Positions 26,678 to 34,928 are shown, counted from the stretch's first letter. The stretch is DNA of 64,000 nt from Litoreibacter halocynthiae (GCF_004365635.1 NZ_SOBH01000003.1:124001-188000), one strand, 5' to 3'. Notes: a model not told the origin generated them from the sequence alone. Program-made: numbers and translations.

Positions 26678-27204
26678 TCGGGGGGGGGCTCCATGGCGCT
26701 GGGCAAGCGGGTGATCAGATCGGTCGGGCCGTCAATCCTGACATGCCGCCTGTCCTCGTGATCGGGGTCGGGCGTCAGGGTCAGCTCCACCGCGCCATCC
26801 GGGCGCAGGCTGCCCAAGCGGTCCGGCCATTCGATCAAGCACAAGGCGGTGTCGAAGGCCTGCTCCAACCCCAGTTCGATCAGCTCGCCCGCATCTGTCA
26901 GCCGATAAAGGTCGGCATGCCACACGTCCAACGGCCCCAGCTCATAGGTCTGCACCAGCGTAAAGGTCGGGGACGGAACATCTTCCAAAGCGCCATTTTG
27001 CGCCATCAAGGTCTGGATAACGTTGCGTGCGAAGAAGCTTTTGCCCGCGCCCACAGGGCCGTCGAGCAAAACGCACAGGCCCGGCGTCGCGATAGCAGCG
27101 AACGCGCGGGCCAGTGTGGCGGTCGCGTCCGGCGATGTCAGATCGGCGGTCCAGACGGAGCGCGGCGTGTCTGCATCGTGTCGGGATGGGGCGGGAGACG
27201 TCAT
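26674..27204 (-). CDS. tsaE: tRNA threonylcarbamoyladenosine biosynthesis ATPase TsaE
   Basis: This ATPase works with TsaB and TsaD to add threonylcarbamoyl to A37 of ANN-decoding tRNAs. The 176-residue product has Walker A GPVGAGKS (49-56), the SPTFTLVQTYE switch region and a late LIEWPDRLG motif. The ATG at 27204 was chosen since a longer frame has an unrelated basic leader. It is first in the tsaE-amgK-murU-addB-addA run; tsaD is in another operon of this window (43850-44947). Confidence 0.94.
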   Translation of the reverse strand: MTSPAPSRHDADTPRSVWTADLTSPDATATLARAFAAIATPGLCVLLDGPVGAGKSFFARNVIQTLMAQNGALEDVPSPTFTLVQTYELGPLDVWHADLYRLTDAGELIELGLEQAFDTALCLIEWPDRLGSLRPDGAVELTLTPDPDHEDRRHVRIDGPTDLITRLPSAMEPPPE

Positions 27205-27247
27205 ATGATGCAGTCTTACGCCAACCCGCCCTGCCTTCAAGCGGTGA

Positions 27248-28816
27248 TCAGGAAGAAATCGCCGCCAATTGTGTGGAACGTGGGGGCGGCAACGCGCTTT
27301 GATGCGCGGGTGTGAACCCGACAAGCGTTGCCCCGCCTGCCAACGGCTGGAACCGGCAGGTCACCACAAGACCATTTGCGAGCGTTGCGGTGTCTGTCCA
27401 TTCCGACCGGTCGCCCCGCTGGCTGACGAAGTCGCGCGCATCGCCCCAGATCGGGTTCGGCGCGCTGCTGGCCTGCCAAAGGCGTGTCGCGTCGGTGATC
27501 GTGAGCTGGCCCAGCGCATCTTCGGGATCGGTACCCCACAAGGCATCATAGGCGGCGTTGGTCATGGTGATGACACCGTCATCGGCAAAGACAGCCAGTG
27601 CTTCGGGCAGGTGGTCCAGCAGCGCCTGGTTCATCGACATCTCGCGACGGAATTTGCGGGTCAGGCTCATCTCGGCGGTGATATCTTCCATCAGGAATGC
27701 CACAGCACCTTCGGGGTGGGGTCTGCCTGTGACGCGGTAGGTTTGGCCCGTCGGCAAGGTCCAGGTTTCGCAATAGGTGCCGTCTTCGGCAGATTTCTCC
27801 AGTTCCGTTATTTTCTTGCGCCAGTCGGCGAAGTCGCGGCGTTCCGGCAGCATCCGTTTTTCGCGCAACTGGTTGACGAAATCATACAATGTCGGGCGTG
27901 CACTCAGCCATTCTGGCTCCAGATTGGTCAGATCCATCAACGCGGGGTTGAACATGACCAGTGAGCGCGATCGGTCAAAGATGGCCAATCCGATGGGCAA
28001 CGCCGCGAAGGTCTGGGTTAGCGTCTGCATGAAGCTGCGCAGGGATTCTTCGGCTTTGATGGTTGCGCCGACATCTAGGGCAAAGTTCAGCGTCCCGTTG
28101 CCGCTGCCGTAGCGAAGGACCTCATAGGTTCTGCGCTCGCCCGAATTCATCATCAGCGTGGAGCGTTTGGGACGGGCCTGATCGCCCGATTGTGCAACGG
28201 CCCCGCCATGAAACAGGCGCGCTGGAGGCCATGATGTTTCTTTGCGCGGGATGTCGGCTTCTCCGGCGGCTGTGGTGTAGGCTTTGTTGGCCCAATCCAC
28301 GGTCCCATCGGCCGTTTCGCGCCACGACAAAAAGGGTGCGGTCTCGGTCGCCGCGCGCAAAACCGCAAGCTCGGCCGCGACGGCGGTAGCTTGGTCGCTG
28401 TCCACCAGAACCTTGCGCGATAACGGTGCATCAATTCCGGACAGGCGCAGGCGCAAACTGCCGCCATGCGCATCGACATCGAGTAAGGCGGGGCCGTTTT
28501 GCGTCGCTTCGCTCAGCGTAAAACTGGCGCTGTGAAGGGTGGTATCGTCGAGCCGTTGCCGCAGGTCGGGAAAAATTCTGCCCAGCCTGTCAATCAGCTG
28601 GTGGTAAACGTCTTCGTCCAGGTCTTCGAGGCTGAGCGAGCGCCGCGCCCGCGGACAAGCCCCGACCAGTTCGCGGTTCTCGAAGCGGAATTCCAGCTGG
28701 GACTTGTCTGCGCTTTCGGGCGGAGACGTCAATCTCAACAAGGAGTAAACGGCCATCGCCCCAAGCAGCGCGCCCAGCGCCATTGTCGCTGCGAATTCGA
28801 ACAATAAATCTGCCAT
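27248..28816 (-). CDS. Membrane-anchored PAS-domain protein without a kinase domain
   Basis: I do not know its function. The 522-residue protein starts with one membrane helix (about 5-27), then a charged region, and at least two PAS-like segments: one around residues 270-370 with MFNPALMDLTNLEPEWL, and one around 400-500 with MTNAAYDALWG. A weaker third lies near 160-200. No H-box, HATPase, GGDEF, EAL or receiver domain follows, although the PAS segments resemble those of DivL-like or hybrid sensor kinases. ATG 28816 has AAAGGTGG upstream and is preferred to 28840. It lies 66 bp after regB on the same strand, which suggests co-transcription. Confidence 0.75.
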   Translation of the reverse strand: MADLLFEFAATMALGALLGAMAVYSLLRLTSPPESADKSQLEFRFENRELVGACPRARRSLSLEDLDEDVYHQLIDRLGRIFPDLRQRLDDTTLHSASFTLSEATQNGPALLDVDAHGGSLRLRLSGIDAPLSRKVLVDSDQATAVAAELAVLRAATETAPFLSWRETADGTVDWANKAYTTAAGEADIPRKETSWPPARLFHGGAVAQSGDQARPKRSTLMMNSGERRTYEVLRYGSGNGTLNFALDVGATIKAEESLRSFMQTLTQTFAALPIGLAIFDRSRSLVMFNPALMDLTNLEPEWLSARPTLYDFVNQLREKRMLPERRDFADWRKKITELEKSAEDGTYCETWTLPTGQTYRVTGRPHPEGAVAFLMEDITAEMSLTRKFRREMSMNQALLDHLPEALAVFADDGVITMTNAAYDALWGTDPEDALGQLTITDATRLWQASSAPNPIWGDARDFVSQRGDRSEWTDTATLANGLVVTCRFQPLAGGATLVGFTPAHQSALPPPRSTQLAAISS

Positions 28817-28881
28817 CAGTGCCACCTTTGATGCTGACATCGGGTTGCTGATGAACTGAAACTAGATTCATTAAGGGTTGA

Positions 28882-30270
28882 TTAAATCTCGATAGGTTTG
28901 TTTTCGCCCAGCGGTTTGGAGGGGCCATCGCTGGCCTCCACGATGGCCTCCGTCGGCCAGATCACTTCCGCAATCGCCCCGTATCGTGGCCTGCCCGGGT
29001 GATTGTGCCGGTCGGAACCGTTGGCAAAATTCACCCTCGCGCCAGAGCGCTCCAGAAGCGTTTTCGCGATGAACAGTCCCAGTCCCATGCCTTCATATTC
29101 GGGCCGCGACGCGTCTTTTTCGCGCTTGCCACCCCGTTTGATGAACGGATCGCCGATTCGCCCCAAAAGGTCATACGGATAGCCGGGTCCGTCATCCAGA
29201 ACCCGCACGATTACCTCGCGGTCGCTCCATTTCACCTCGACCCAGACCTGAGAGGTGGCGAAATCCACGGCGTTCTGAATAAGGTTGCGCACCCCGTGGA
29301 TGATCTCGGGGCGGCGGTAGATATTGGGCGTTTTGTCATCCGCCCCTTGCCTCGGTCCAAACTTGAAATTCAGCGTCTTGCCGCGATGGGTATGTGGTTC
29401 CGCCGCGTCTTTGATCACAGAGCTGAGCGGCGCTGTGTGTAGATGGCGGTCGTCCTTTCCCGCGCGCCCCATGGAATGCAGAATGTCACGGCAGCGGTCT
29501 GCCTGATCGCGGATCAGGGCGGCATCTTCGCGCAGGTCAGCGTCTTCCAACTCGTCCAGAAGCTCGGCGCTGACCAGCTTGATGGTGGCAAGCGGTGTGC
29601 CCAACTCATGCGCCGCTGCCGCTATCACCCCGCCAAGGTCGGTCAGTTTCTGCTCGCGGGACAACGCCATCTGCGTGGCCAAAAGCGCCTTGCTCATGGA
29701 GGTCGTCTCGGCGGTGACGCGCGCGGCATAGATACCCAAGAACACGATGCCAATGACCATGGCGACCCAGAACCCAACCACAAACAGCTGCGGCATGCGC
29801 AGCACAAAGCCAAGGTCGCTGCGCAGCGGCACGTAGTAATAGGCCAGCAACGTGACCAGAACCACGGCCAACCCGCCCAGAAAGAAGGTCGGCCCTGCGC
29901 GCAACGTCATGGCCGACACCGTCACGGGGGCCAACATCAGCAGGGCAAACGGGTTGTTCAAACCGCCGGTGAGGTACAGCAGAAAGGCAAGCTGGCTGAT
30001 GTCGAACAGCAGGGTGATCAACACCTCGCGCTCCGGCATTCGGCGGTTCTCGGGGTATACGAAATGCGCCACGAGGTTGGTGATGACCGATGCGCCAATC
30101 GCCAGGAAGCACAGGCCCAGCTCGATTTTCAGTTCAAGAAAGAAGCTGGCGACGCCAATGGCGAAAATCTGGCCGAAGACAGCGAGCCATCGCAAAATTA
30201 TGAGGGTACGAAGGCGGACAACGCCTCCGCGCGTCCCCACCGTGGCAAGGCCAAGCGAGGTATCTACCAT
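28882..30270 (-). CDS. regB: Redox-sensing histidine kinase RegB (PrrB/ActS)
   Basis: RegB is a membrane kinase that senses aeration through the quinone pool and a redox cysteine and phosphorylates RegA to control respiration, photosynthesis and fixation genes. The 462 residues have six membrane helices (about 22-182), the quinone-binding GGLNNPF (102-108), H-box AAHELGTP with His221, redox Cys260 in ADRCRDIL, and HATPase motifs NLIQNAVDFA, DDGPGYP and GMGLGLF. Spacing matches Rhodobacter RegB His225/Cys265. It is divergent from senC-regA. Confidence 0.96.
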   Translation of the reverse strand: MVDTSLGLATVGTRGGVVRLRTLIILRWLAVFGQIFAIGVASFFLELKIELGLCFLAIGASVITNLVAHFVYPENRRMPEREVLITLLFDISQLAFLLYLTGGLNNPFALLMLAPVTVSAMTLRAGPTFFLGGLAVVLVTLLAYYYVPLRSDLGFVLRMPQLFVVGFWVAMVIGIVFLGIYAARVTAETTSMSKALLATQMALSREQKLTDLGGVIAAAAHELGTPLATIKLVSAELLDELEDADLREDAALIRDQADRCRDILHSMGRAGKDDRHLHTAPLSSVIKDAAEPHTHRGKTLNFKFGPRQGADDKTPNIYRRPEIIHGVRNLIQNAVDFATSQVWVEVKWSDREVIVRVLDDGPGYPYDLLGRIGDPFIKRGGKREKDASRPEYEGMGLGLFIAKTLLERSGARVNFANGSDRHNHPGRPRYGAIAEVIWPTEAIVEASDGPSKPLGENKPIEI

Positions 30271-30366
30271 CGCGAAGAAGTGAGGTGCAGCGTCATAATG
30301 GCAGATTGATACATGGCGCTGTATAGCGGATCAACTGAAGCGTTAATATCACTGCGGAGCATGACC
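30271..30366. promoter_or_regulatory. Divergent regB / senC promoter region
   Basis: The 96-bp gap must hold promoters in both directions. ATACA (about 30310-30314) and TGTAT (about 30321-30325) make a perfect 5-bp inverted repeat with 6-bp spacer near its middle. In Rhodobacter this region is autoregulated by RegA; I cannot define the sites here. Confidence 0.45.
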
Positions 30367-30987
30367 ATGAACAAGATCTATTCAGCCACTGCAATCGGAC
30401 TCGTCATAGCCATGCTCGGTGGGACCGCCGCATATGTTGTATTTAACCGCGGGGGCGAGGACGAGTTCGCGTCCTGCCGGTCCTCGGCCGTGGCGGGTGG
30501 TGATATCGGGGGTGCGTTCGAGTTGGTGAGCGAAACTGGCGCAACCGTCACCAATACCGATGTAATCACGTCGCCGACGCTGGTCTATTTCGGCTACACC
30601 TTCTGCCCCGATGTCTGCCCGCTGGACAGCGCGCGTAACGCCGAGGCTCTGGATGTGTTGGCGGAACGTGGCATCGACGCTGGGGCGTTGTTCATCTCCA
30701 TCGACCCGGAACGCGACACACCAGAGGTCGTGGCGGAGTTCACCGAGGTGATGCATCCCAAGATGATCGGGCTGACAGGCTCGCCGGAGCAGGTGAAAGC
30801 CGCTTCACAGGCCTACAAAACCTATTACAAGAAGCAGACCGGCGATCCGGAATACTACCTCGTCGACCACTCGACCTTCACCTATCTGGTGCTGCCGGAA
30901 AAAGGGTTTGTTGAATTCTTCCGCCGCGAATCCACGCCAGAGCAGATCGCCGACACCGTCGCGTGCTACGTCAACGCCAGCAGCTAG
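30367..30987 (+). CDS. senC: SCO1/SenC family copper chaperone
   Basis: SenC (PrrC) delivers copper to the CuA or CuB site of cytochrome oxidase and influences RegB signalling. The 206 residues have an N-terminal membrane anchor (about 7-26), the copper-binding FCPDVCP with Cys80 and Cys84, and the distal His168 in VDHSTF, in a thioredoxin fold. The ATG at 30367 follows GGAG by 7 bases; the ATG at 30361 is too close to that site. regA lies 87 bp downstream. Confidence 0.94.
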   Translation: MNKIYSATAIGLVIAMLGGTAAYVVFNRGGEDEFASCRSSAVAGGDIGGAFELVSETGATVTNTDVITSPTLVYFGYTFCPDVCPLDSARNAEALDVLAERGIDAGALFISIDPERDTPEVVAEFTEVMHPKMIGLTGSPEQVKAASQAYKTYYKKQTGDPEYYLVDHSTFTYLVLPEKGFVEFFRRESTPEQIADTVACYVNASS

Positions 30988-31013
30988 GCCGCGTCACGCC
31001 GCCGCAGTAGTGT

Positions 31014-31066
31014 TTGACGCGCCCTCGCTTGCGACCTACATCTTGTAGATGAATTGCGAACGAGGG
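31014..31066 (+). promoter_or_regulatory. regA promoter and leader hairpin
   Basis: TTGACG (31014-31019) and TACATC (31037-31042) with a 17-bp spacer make a plausible promoter for regA alone. CCCTCG (31022-31027) can pair with CGAGGG (31061-31066), which contains the regA ribosome site; a second small hairpin (CTACA/TGTAG or CATCT/AGATG, 31036-31051) lies between. The longer pairing exists only in transcripts coming from senC, not from the internal promoter. Confidence 0.45.
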
Positions 31067-31074
31067 AAATTGCC

Positions 31075-31629
31075 ATGGCTGACAACGCGCTAAAAGAGAT
31101 TGGCGAAGACAATTCCCTGCTGCTTGTCGATGATGACGAGCCGTTTCTGCGCCGACTGGCCCGTGCCATGGAAAAACGGGGTTTTGCCCCCGAAACTGCC
31201 GACACCGTTGCAGGGGGCCGCGCCATAGCCACTGCCCGCCCACCCGCTTACGCCGTGATTGATTTGCGACTTGGCGACGGGAACGGCCTCGACGTGGTCG
31301 AGGTGTTGCGAGAGAAACGGCCCGACGCCAAAATCGTGGTGCTGACGGGCTACGGCGCGATTGCCACCGCCGTGGCGGCGGTCAAGATCGGGGCCACGGA
31401 TTACCTGTCCAAGCCCGCCGACGCCAATGACGTGACGAATGCGCTGCTGGCCAATGGTGACGAGTTGCCGCCCCCACCGGAAAACCCCATGTCCGCTGAC
31501 CGTGTGCGCTGGGAGCATATCCAGCGGGTTTATGAACTGTGCGACCGCAACGTCTCCGAGACCGCGCGCCGGCTGAGCATGCACCGCCGGACGCTGCAAC
31601 GCATCCTTGCCAAGCGGTCGCCCAAGTAA
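31075..31629 (+). CDS. regA: Response regulator RegA (PrrA/ActR)
   Basis: RegA is the DNA-binding partner of RegB and controls redox-dependent genes. The 184 residues have a receiver domain with LLLVDDDEPF and the phosphorylated Asp63 in VIDLRLGDGNG, Lys in LSKPA, a proline linker (ELPPPPENP) and a Fis-type helix-turn-helix NVSETARRLSMHRRTLQRIL at the C-terminus, which is near-invariant in the family. The start ATG at 31075 has CGAGGG upstream; earlier in-frame starts lack a site. A lipoprotein gene starts on its last base. Confidence 0.97.
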   Translation: MADNALKEIGEDNSLLLVDDDEPFLRRLARAMEKRGFAPETADTVAGGRAIATARPPAYAVIDLRLGDGNGLDVVEVLREKRPDAKIVVLTGYGAIATAVAAVKIGATDYLSKPADANDVTNALLANGDELPPPPENPMSADRVRWEHIQRVYELCDRNVSETARRLSMHRRTLQRILAKRSPK

Positions 31630-31952
31630 TGCGCGCGCTGGTGGCAGTTCTGCTGCTGGCCGCTTGTGCGCCCGCGGCACCTAACTCTCCGCGCTCTGAG
31701 CCTATCTCCTACACGCTTGACGCGGGCGGTGTTCAGCTGTCCGACCGTGCGCAGCGTATTGATTTCGGGCGCACGGACCACTCCACTATCCCTGCCATGA
31801 CGAAGCTGGTCGGGCGCGGCCCCACCGCAACACGCGATTGCGCGGGCGGTGTGCAACAGGTCGAATGGTCCGACGGCACCGCGCTGGTCTTCGCCGCAGG
31901 GGAGTTCCGCGGCTGGACCAACGCGACGGGCAGCGCCGGGCTTAGCTGCTGA
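31629..31952 (+). CDS. Small putative lipoprotein
   Basis: I do not recognise it beyond the signal. The 107-residue protein has a short signal peptide with lipobox LAAC (about 14-17, Cys17). The mature part is polar with two further cysteines, one in TRDCAGG and one at the C-terminal end. ATG overlaps regA's TAA by one base (TAATG), so it should be translated with regA. In Rhodobacter the gene after regA is usually hvrA; it is replaced here. Its end overlaps the convergent gene by 11 bp. Confidence 0.75.
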   Translation: MRALVAVLLLAACAPAAPNSPRSEPISYTLDAGGVQLSDRAQRIDFGRTDHSTIPAMTKLVGRGPTATRDCAGGVQQVEWSDGTALVFAAGEFRGWTNATGSAGLSC

Positions 31953-32190
31953 GCAGCCCAGCCCCCATCGCCGCCAATGCGACGGCGTGAATCAGCATGA
32001 TGGCGCGGTCCTTCCACAGAACACCCACCGCGAACCATCCGATCAGGCCGACCAGAAACAGGTAGATGTTCAGCGGCGCCATCCCGAAGGCGGTCGTGGC
32101 GTAGCCCGCAATCTGGACCAGTGAGGCCGCCCATTTCAGGGCGAATGTGGCGGCCTCACGGTCCAGCGCTCGGAGCGTGGACGTTACCAT
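31942..32190 (-). CDS. Small membrane protein (DUF6552-like)
   Basis: An 82-residue protein with two or three hydrophobic segments (about 20-34, 38-58 and 64-80), including LVGLIGWFAVGVLWKDRAIML. It probably sits in the inner membrane; function unknown. It overlaps the previous small gene by 7 bp (ATGGTAA) and the convergent lipoprotein gene by 11 bp. Confidence 0.7.
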   Translation of the reverse strand: MVTSTLRALDREAATFALKWAASLVQIAGYATTAFGMAPLNIYLFLVGLIGWFAVGVLWKDRAIMLIHAVALAAMGAGLLSS

Positions 32191-32348
32191 AGGTCGCGTC
32201 CGTACCGCTCGGAGCGTCGCGACACGCCGTCCCGCCGCGCCGCGCGGGGGCTGCGGATATAGCGGTCGGCGTGATCCTTGAGGTGGTCGGGAAAGTCCGC
32301 GCGGCGGCGGATGGCTGTGAGCATACTTTCGGCGATGATGCTAAACAT
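32184..32348 (-). CDS. 54-residue basic small protein
   Basis: This short gene encodes a 54-residue protein, starting MFSIIAESMLTAIRRR and ending SERYGRDLW, with 13-14 Arg residues and a His/Asp-rich middle. AAGGA lies about 9 bases before the ATG, and its stop overlaps the start of the next membrane-protein gene by 7 bp, which supports it as a real translated gene. No family is recognised. It is divergent from the LysR regulator, which may control it. Confidence 0.6.
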   Translation of the reverse strand: MFSIIAESMLTAIRRRADFPDHLKDHADRYIRSPRAARRDGVSRRSERYGRDLW

Positions 32349-32452
32349 GGGTTATAGTCCTTCTATGAAGTGATGACCCATCATGCACCGCTTGCCTTTG
32401 CTCTGCACGTCAGTATGATTTCACATATGTTAGCTCAACTTTCATATACTTG
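32349..32452. promoter_or_regulatory. Divergent promoter region at the LysR gene
   Basis: This 104-bp AT-rich region lies between the LysR gene and the small divergent operon, the classical place for a LysR operator. T-N11-A-like sequences are present but too many to choose between. Confidence 0.4.
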
Positions 32453-33325
32453 ATGGACTGGCGCGACATCCCATCCTTGTCGGCGCTCAAGGCGTTCGAG
32501 GCCACCGCGCGGCTCGGCAGTTTCTCGGCGGCAGCGCGGGAGTTGAACGTGACCCATGCAGCCATCGCCCAGCATGTGCGCGGGCTGGAGGCGGAGTTCG
32601 GCGCGGAGCTGGCCTTCCGCGAAGGCACCGGCATGGCGCTGACCGAAGCGGGACGGGCCTTGTCGCTGTCCTTGGGCGAGGGGTTCGGGACCATTGCCAG
32701 TGGCGTGCGCGACATCCGCGCACTAAAGCAGAACCAACCGCTGAAGGTTGCCCTGACCGCGACCTTCGCCGAAAACTGGCTGATGCCGCGCATCGGCGCG
32801 TTCTGGGCAGAGCATCCCGATATAGAGGTCGCCTTGCAGCCATCCAACGCGGTCGTCGACATGCGCCGCGACGGCTTTGATCTTGCGATCCGTTACGGCC
32901 ACGGTGAATGGGCTGGGCTGGACGCGGAGTTGCTGGTCCATGCCAATTATGTCGTCGTGGCCTGCCCCGAACTGGCGGCTAAGACGAACGACACCACAAT
33001 GCTGGGCCTGTGCTCCCTGCCATGGGTGTTCGAGGCCGGACGGATGGAGCAGCGCGTCTGGGCGGAGGAGGTCGGGCTTGATCTGTCCTGCACCACCAGC
33101 ATCGACCTGCCTACCAATTCGCTGGTTCTGTCCGCGACGCGCGGCGGTGCGGGGTTGTCGATCCAGACACGCGCCATGGTGGAGGGCGACCTGCAACGCG
33201 GCACGCTTGTCTGCCTGCAAGAAGCACCGGTTTCCACGCTCGGATACTACCTTGCGACCCGCCCTGTGCCACGGTCGGAGGCGCTGAAAACCTTCATCAG
33301 ATGGCTGAAATCGGCGGCGGCCTGA
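32453..33325 (+). CDS. LysR family transcriptional regulator, GcvA type
   Basis: A 290-residue activator-type regulator. The N-terminal winged helix has SLSALKAFEATARLGSFSAA and the recognition helix VTHAAIAQHVRGLE, and the rest is a periplasmic-binding-like effector domain. It is closest in style to GcvA/AmpR-like proteins (PSLSALKAFEA start). The ATG at 32453 follows a TTG in frame by one codon; no ribosome site is visible and the message may be leaderless. It is divergent from two small unknown genes, its probable targets; the effector is unknown. Confidence 0.9.
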   Translation: MDWRDIPSLSALKAFEATARLGSFSAAARELNVTHAAIAQHVRGLEAEFGAELAFREGTGMALTEAGRALSLSLGEGFGTIASGVRDIRALKQNQPLKVALTATFAENWLMPRIGAFWAEHPDIEVALQPSNAVVDMRRDGFDLAIRYGHGEWAGLDAELLVHANYVVVACPELAAKTNDTTMLGLCSLPWVFEAGRMEQRVWAEEVGLDLSCTTSIDLPTNSLVLSATRGGAGLSIQTRAMVEGDLQRGTLVCLQEAPVSTLGYYLATRPVPRSEALKTFIRWLKSAAA

Positions 33326-33341
33326 ATTTGGCCGCGACGCT

Positions 33342-33376
33342 AATCAAATCAAAAACACCCGCTTTTTGATTTGATT
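33342..33376. terminator. Perfect AT-rich hairpin after the LysR gene
   Basis: AATCAAATCAAAAA (33342-33355) and its exact complement (33363-33376) form a 14-bp stem with a 7-base loop CACCCGC. The arms carry A and T runs, so it could terminate in either direction, but the low stem GC content is unusual. The rest of 33326-33478 holds nothing I can name. Confidence 0.5.
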
Positions 33377-33478
33377 GAATTAACCACCTCGAAACAGGTG
33401 TAAACGCACTCTCAGCCATCGCCTTGCGGGCCTGCAAAAGCTGGTTAACGCTCGCTACAATGCAGCGTAACCCATGGG

Positions 33479-33952
33479 TTACCTCAGGTGCATCCGCTTG
33501 TGGACGCGGTCCACGGGGGTTCCGTCGCTTAAAGGCACCGCGGGGGTCACGGAATGGTCCTTGAATCCCATCTTGGAATAGTAGGCCAATCCGCCGGTGT
33601 TGTCGGCGCGGATCGTTGCATCAAGCAGCGTATATCCCGCCTCGCGACAGCACCTCAGCGTCCGATGAAACAGCGCCGAGCCAATGCCGCGTTGCACGGT
33701 TCCGGGACGTGCGAAAGTTGCGATGATGCCCATTCCGTCTTTGTCGGGACTCATCCATTGAAAGCCCACAACCTCACTATCTGCTTCGGCCACATGCAGA
33801 AACGTCCGGTCGTTTTCGGGCGCAATGAAGCGGTCGAAATGCGAAGGCTCAATCGGTTTTTGATAAGCGGTCGTGCCGCCAATCGCGATGACCTCGTTCA
33901 GGATCGCAGTGATCGCGTCGCGGTCTTGCGGGGCGACTTTGCGGATGATCAT
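33479..33952 (-). CDS. GNAT family N-acetyltransferase
   Basis: A 157-residue acetyl-CoA-dependent acetyltransferase of the type that includes phosphinothricin acetyltransferases. The acetyl-CoA-binding loop is VQRGIGSALF (about 86-95), followed by ATIRADNTGGLAYYSKMGF, a common end of GNAT folds. The substrate is unknown. It overlaps the preceding HD-domain gene by ATGA. Confidence 0.88.
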   Translation of the reverse strand: MIIRKVAPQDRDAITAILNEVIAIGGTTAYQKPIEPSHFDRFIAPENDRTFLHVAEADSEVVGFQWMSPDKDGMGIIATFARPGTVQRGIGSALFHRTLRCCREAGYTLLDATIRADNTGGLAYYSKMGFKDHSVTPAVPLSDGTPVDRVHKRMHLR

Positions 33953-34539
33953 AATGCCTCCGACAATGCGTTGAAGCGGGCCAGAAACTCCGCCTTCACC
34001 TCCATAGGCGGGCGAGGGATCAGCTTGTCGGGTAGTGGTATGCTGCCGCGTGGCGCGCCGAAAAACTTGTTGCTCTCCTCAATAGAAAACCCCGCAATCT
34101 GCGTCGCTTCTAGCCACGCGGACAGCTTGTCGGCCTTTTTGATCTGCTTTTTCACCGCCACCGGAATCGCCGCGGGCAGGCCAAAGCGCAGGTGGATGGC
34201 GGCTGTCAGCCGGTCGTCGAGTTCCGCATAGCCCGGCCCGACCGCATTTTTCACCGGTGAGATCATATCCCCGATCACATATTCCGGCGCGTCGTGCAGC
34301 AAGGCGGCCAGTTGCCACTTTACCGGCGCGTTTGGATTTGCTTCGGAATAAAGGCGTTCCACCAGCACGGAATGCTCCGCCACGGAGTAAGCGAACTCAC
34401 CCATGGTCTGCCCGTTCCAGCGTGCGACAAAAGCCAGCCCGTGGGCGATGTCCTCGATCTCTATATCCATCGGGGTTGGGTCCAGCAGGTCGAGCCTGCG
34501 ACCGGACAACATGCGCTGCCATGCTCTGGGTTGTTTCAT
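33949..34539 (-). CDS. HD-domain phosphohydrolase (YfbR-like)
   Basis: A 196-residue metal-dependent phosphohydrolase resembling the 5'-deoxynucleotidase YfbR group. Metal ligands are seen in AEHSVLVERL, ALLHDAPEYVIGD and later DDRL. The substrate is probably a nucleoside monophosphate, inferred from the family. The ATG at 34539 has AGGTGGGCAGG upstream. It is co-transcribed with the GNAT gene and divergent from a small secreted-protein gene. Confidence 0.86.
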   Translation of the reverse strand: MKQPRAWQRMLSGRRLDLLDPTPMDIEIEDIAHGLAFVARWNGQTMGEFAYSVAEHSVLVERLYSEANPNAPVKWQLAALLHDAPEYVIGDMISPVKNAVGPGYAELDDRLTAAIHLRFGLPAAIPVAVKKQIKKADKLSAWLEATQIAGFSIEESNKFFGAPRGSIPLPDKLIPRPPMEVKAEFLARFNALSEAL

Positions 34540-34613
34540 CTGCCTGCCCACCTTTTCGTGATCGTCCGGAACTTCTGTGCGGTTTCCCCGTTCTACCCCC
34601 GAAGGAGAAAACG

Positions 34614-34928
34614 ATGAAACCGCTTTTTACTGCCGCTGTACTTGCTCTTAGCACCTTGCCTGCGTTCGCGCAGGATGACGTGGTCTGCATGGCCACGGAA
34701 GAAATGGAGGCGTCACTTGTCGACTGGTATGACGAAACCCCTGCCGTGATGGACGAAGACGGCACAATCGTTTGGGCATCCGGTATCGGCGGGACATGGA
34801 CCGTGGTAAGCTACAACGATAACGGGACAAGCTGCGCATTGGCTCAGGGTGATAACTGGTCGCCGCGTATGAATGCGGACGCACTGATGGCTGGCTTGCT
34901 CAACGAACAAGGCACCTCAGGGTCGTGA
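34614..34928 (+). CDS. Small secreted protein of unknown function
   Basis: A 104-residue protein with a Sec signal peptide (1-19, cleavage after AFA). The mature part is acidic with Cys25-type and Cys80-type residues that could pair in the periplasm. GAAGGAG lies 6 bases upstream of the ATG. I do not recognise the family. It stands just before ahcY on the same strand, 64 bp away. Confidence 0.75.
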   Translation: MKPLFTAAVLALSTLPAFAQDDVVCMATEEMEASLVDWYDETPAVMDEDGTIVWASGIGGTWTVVSYNDNGTSCALAQGDNWSPRMNADALMAGLLNEQGTSGS

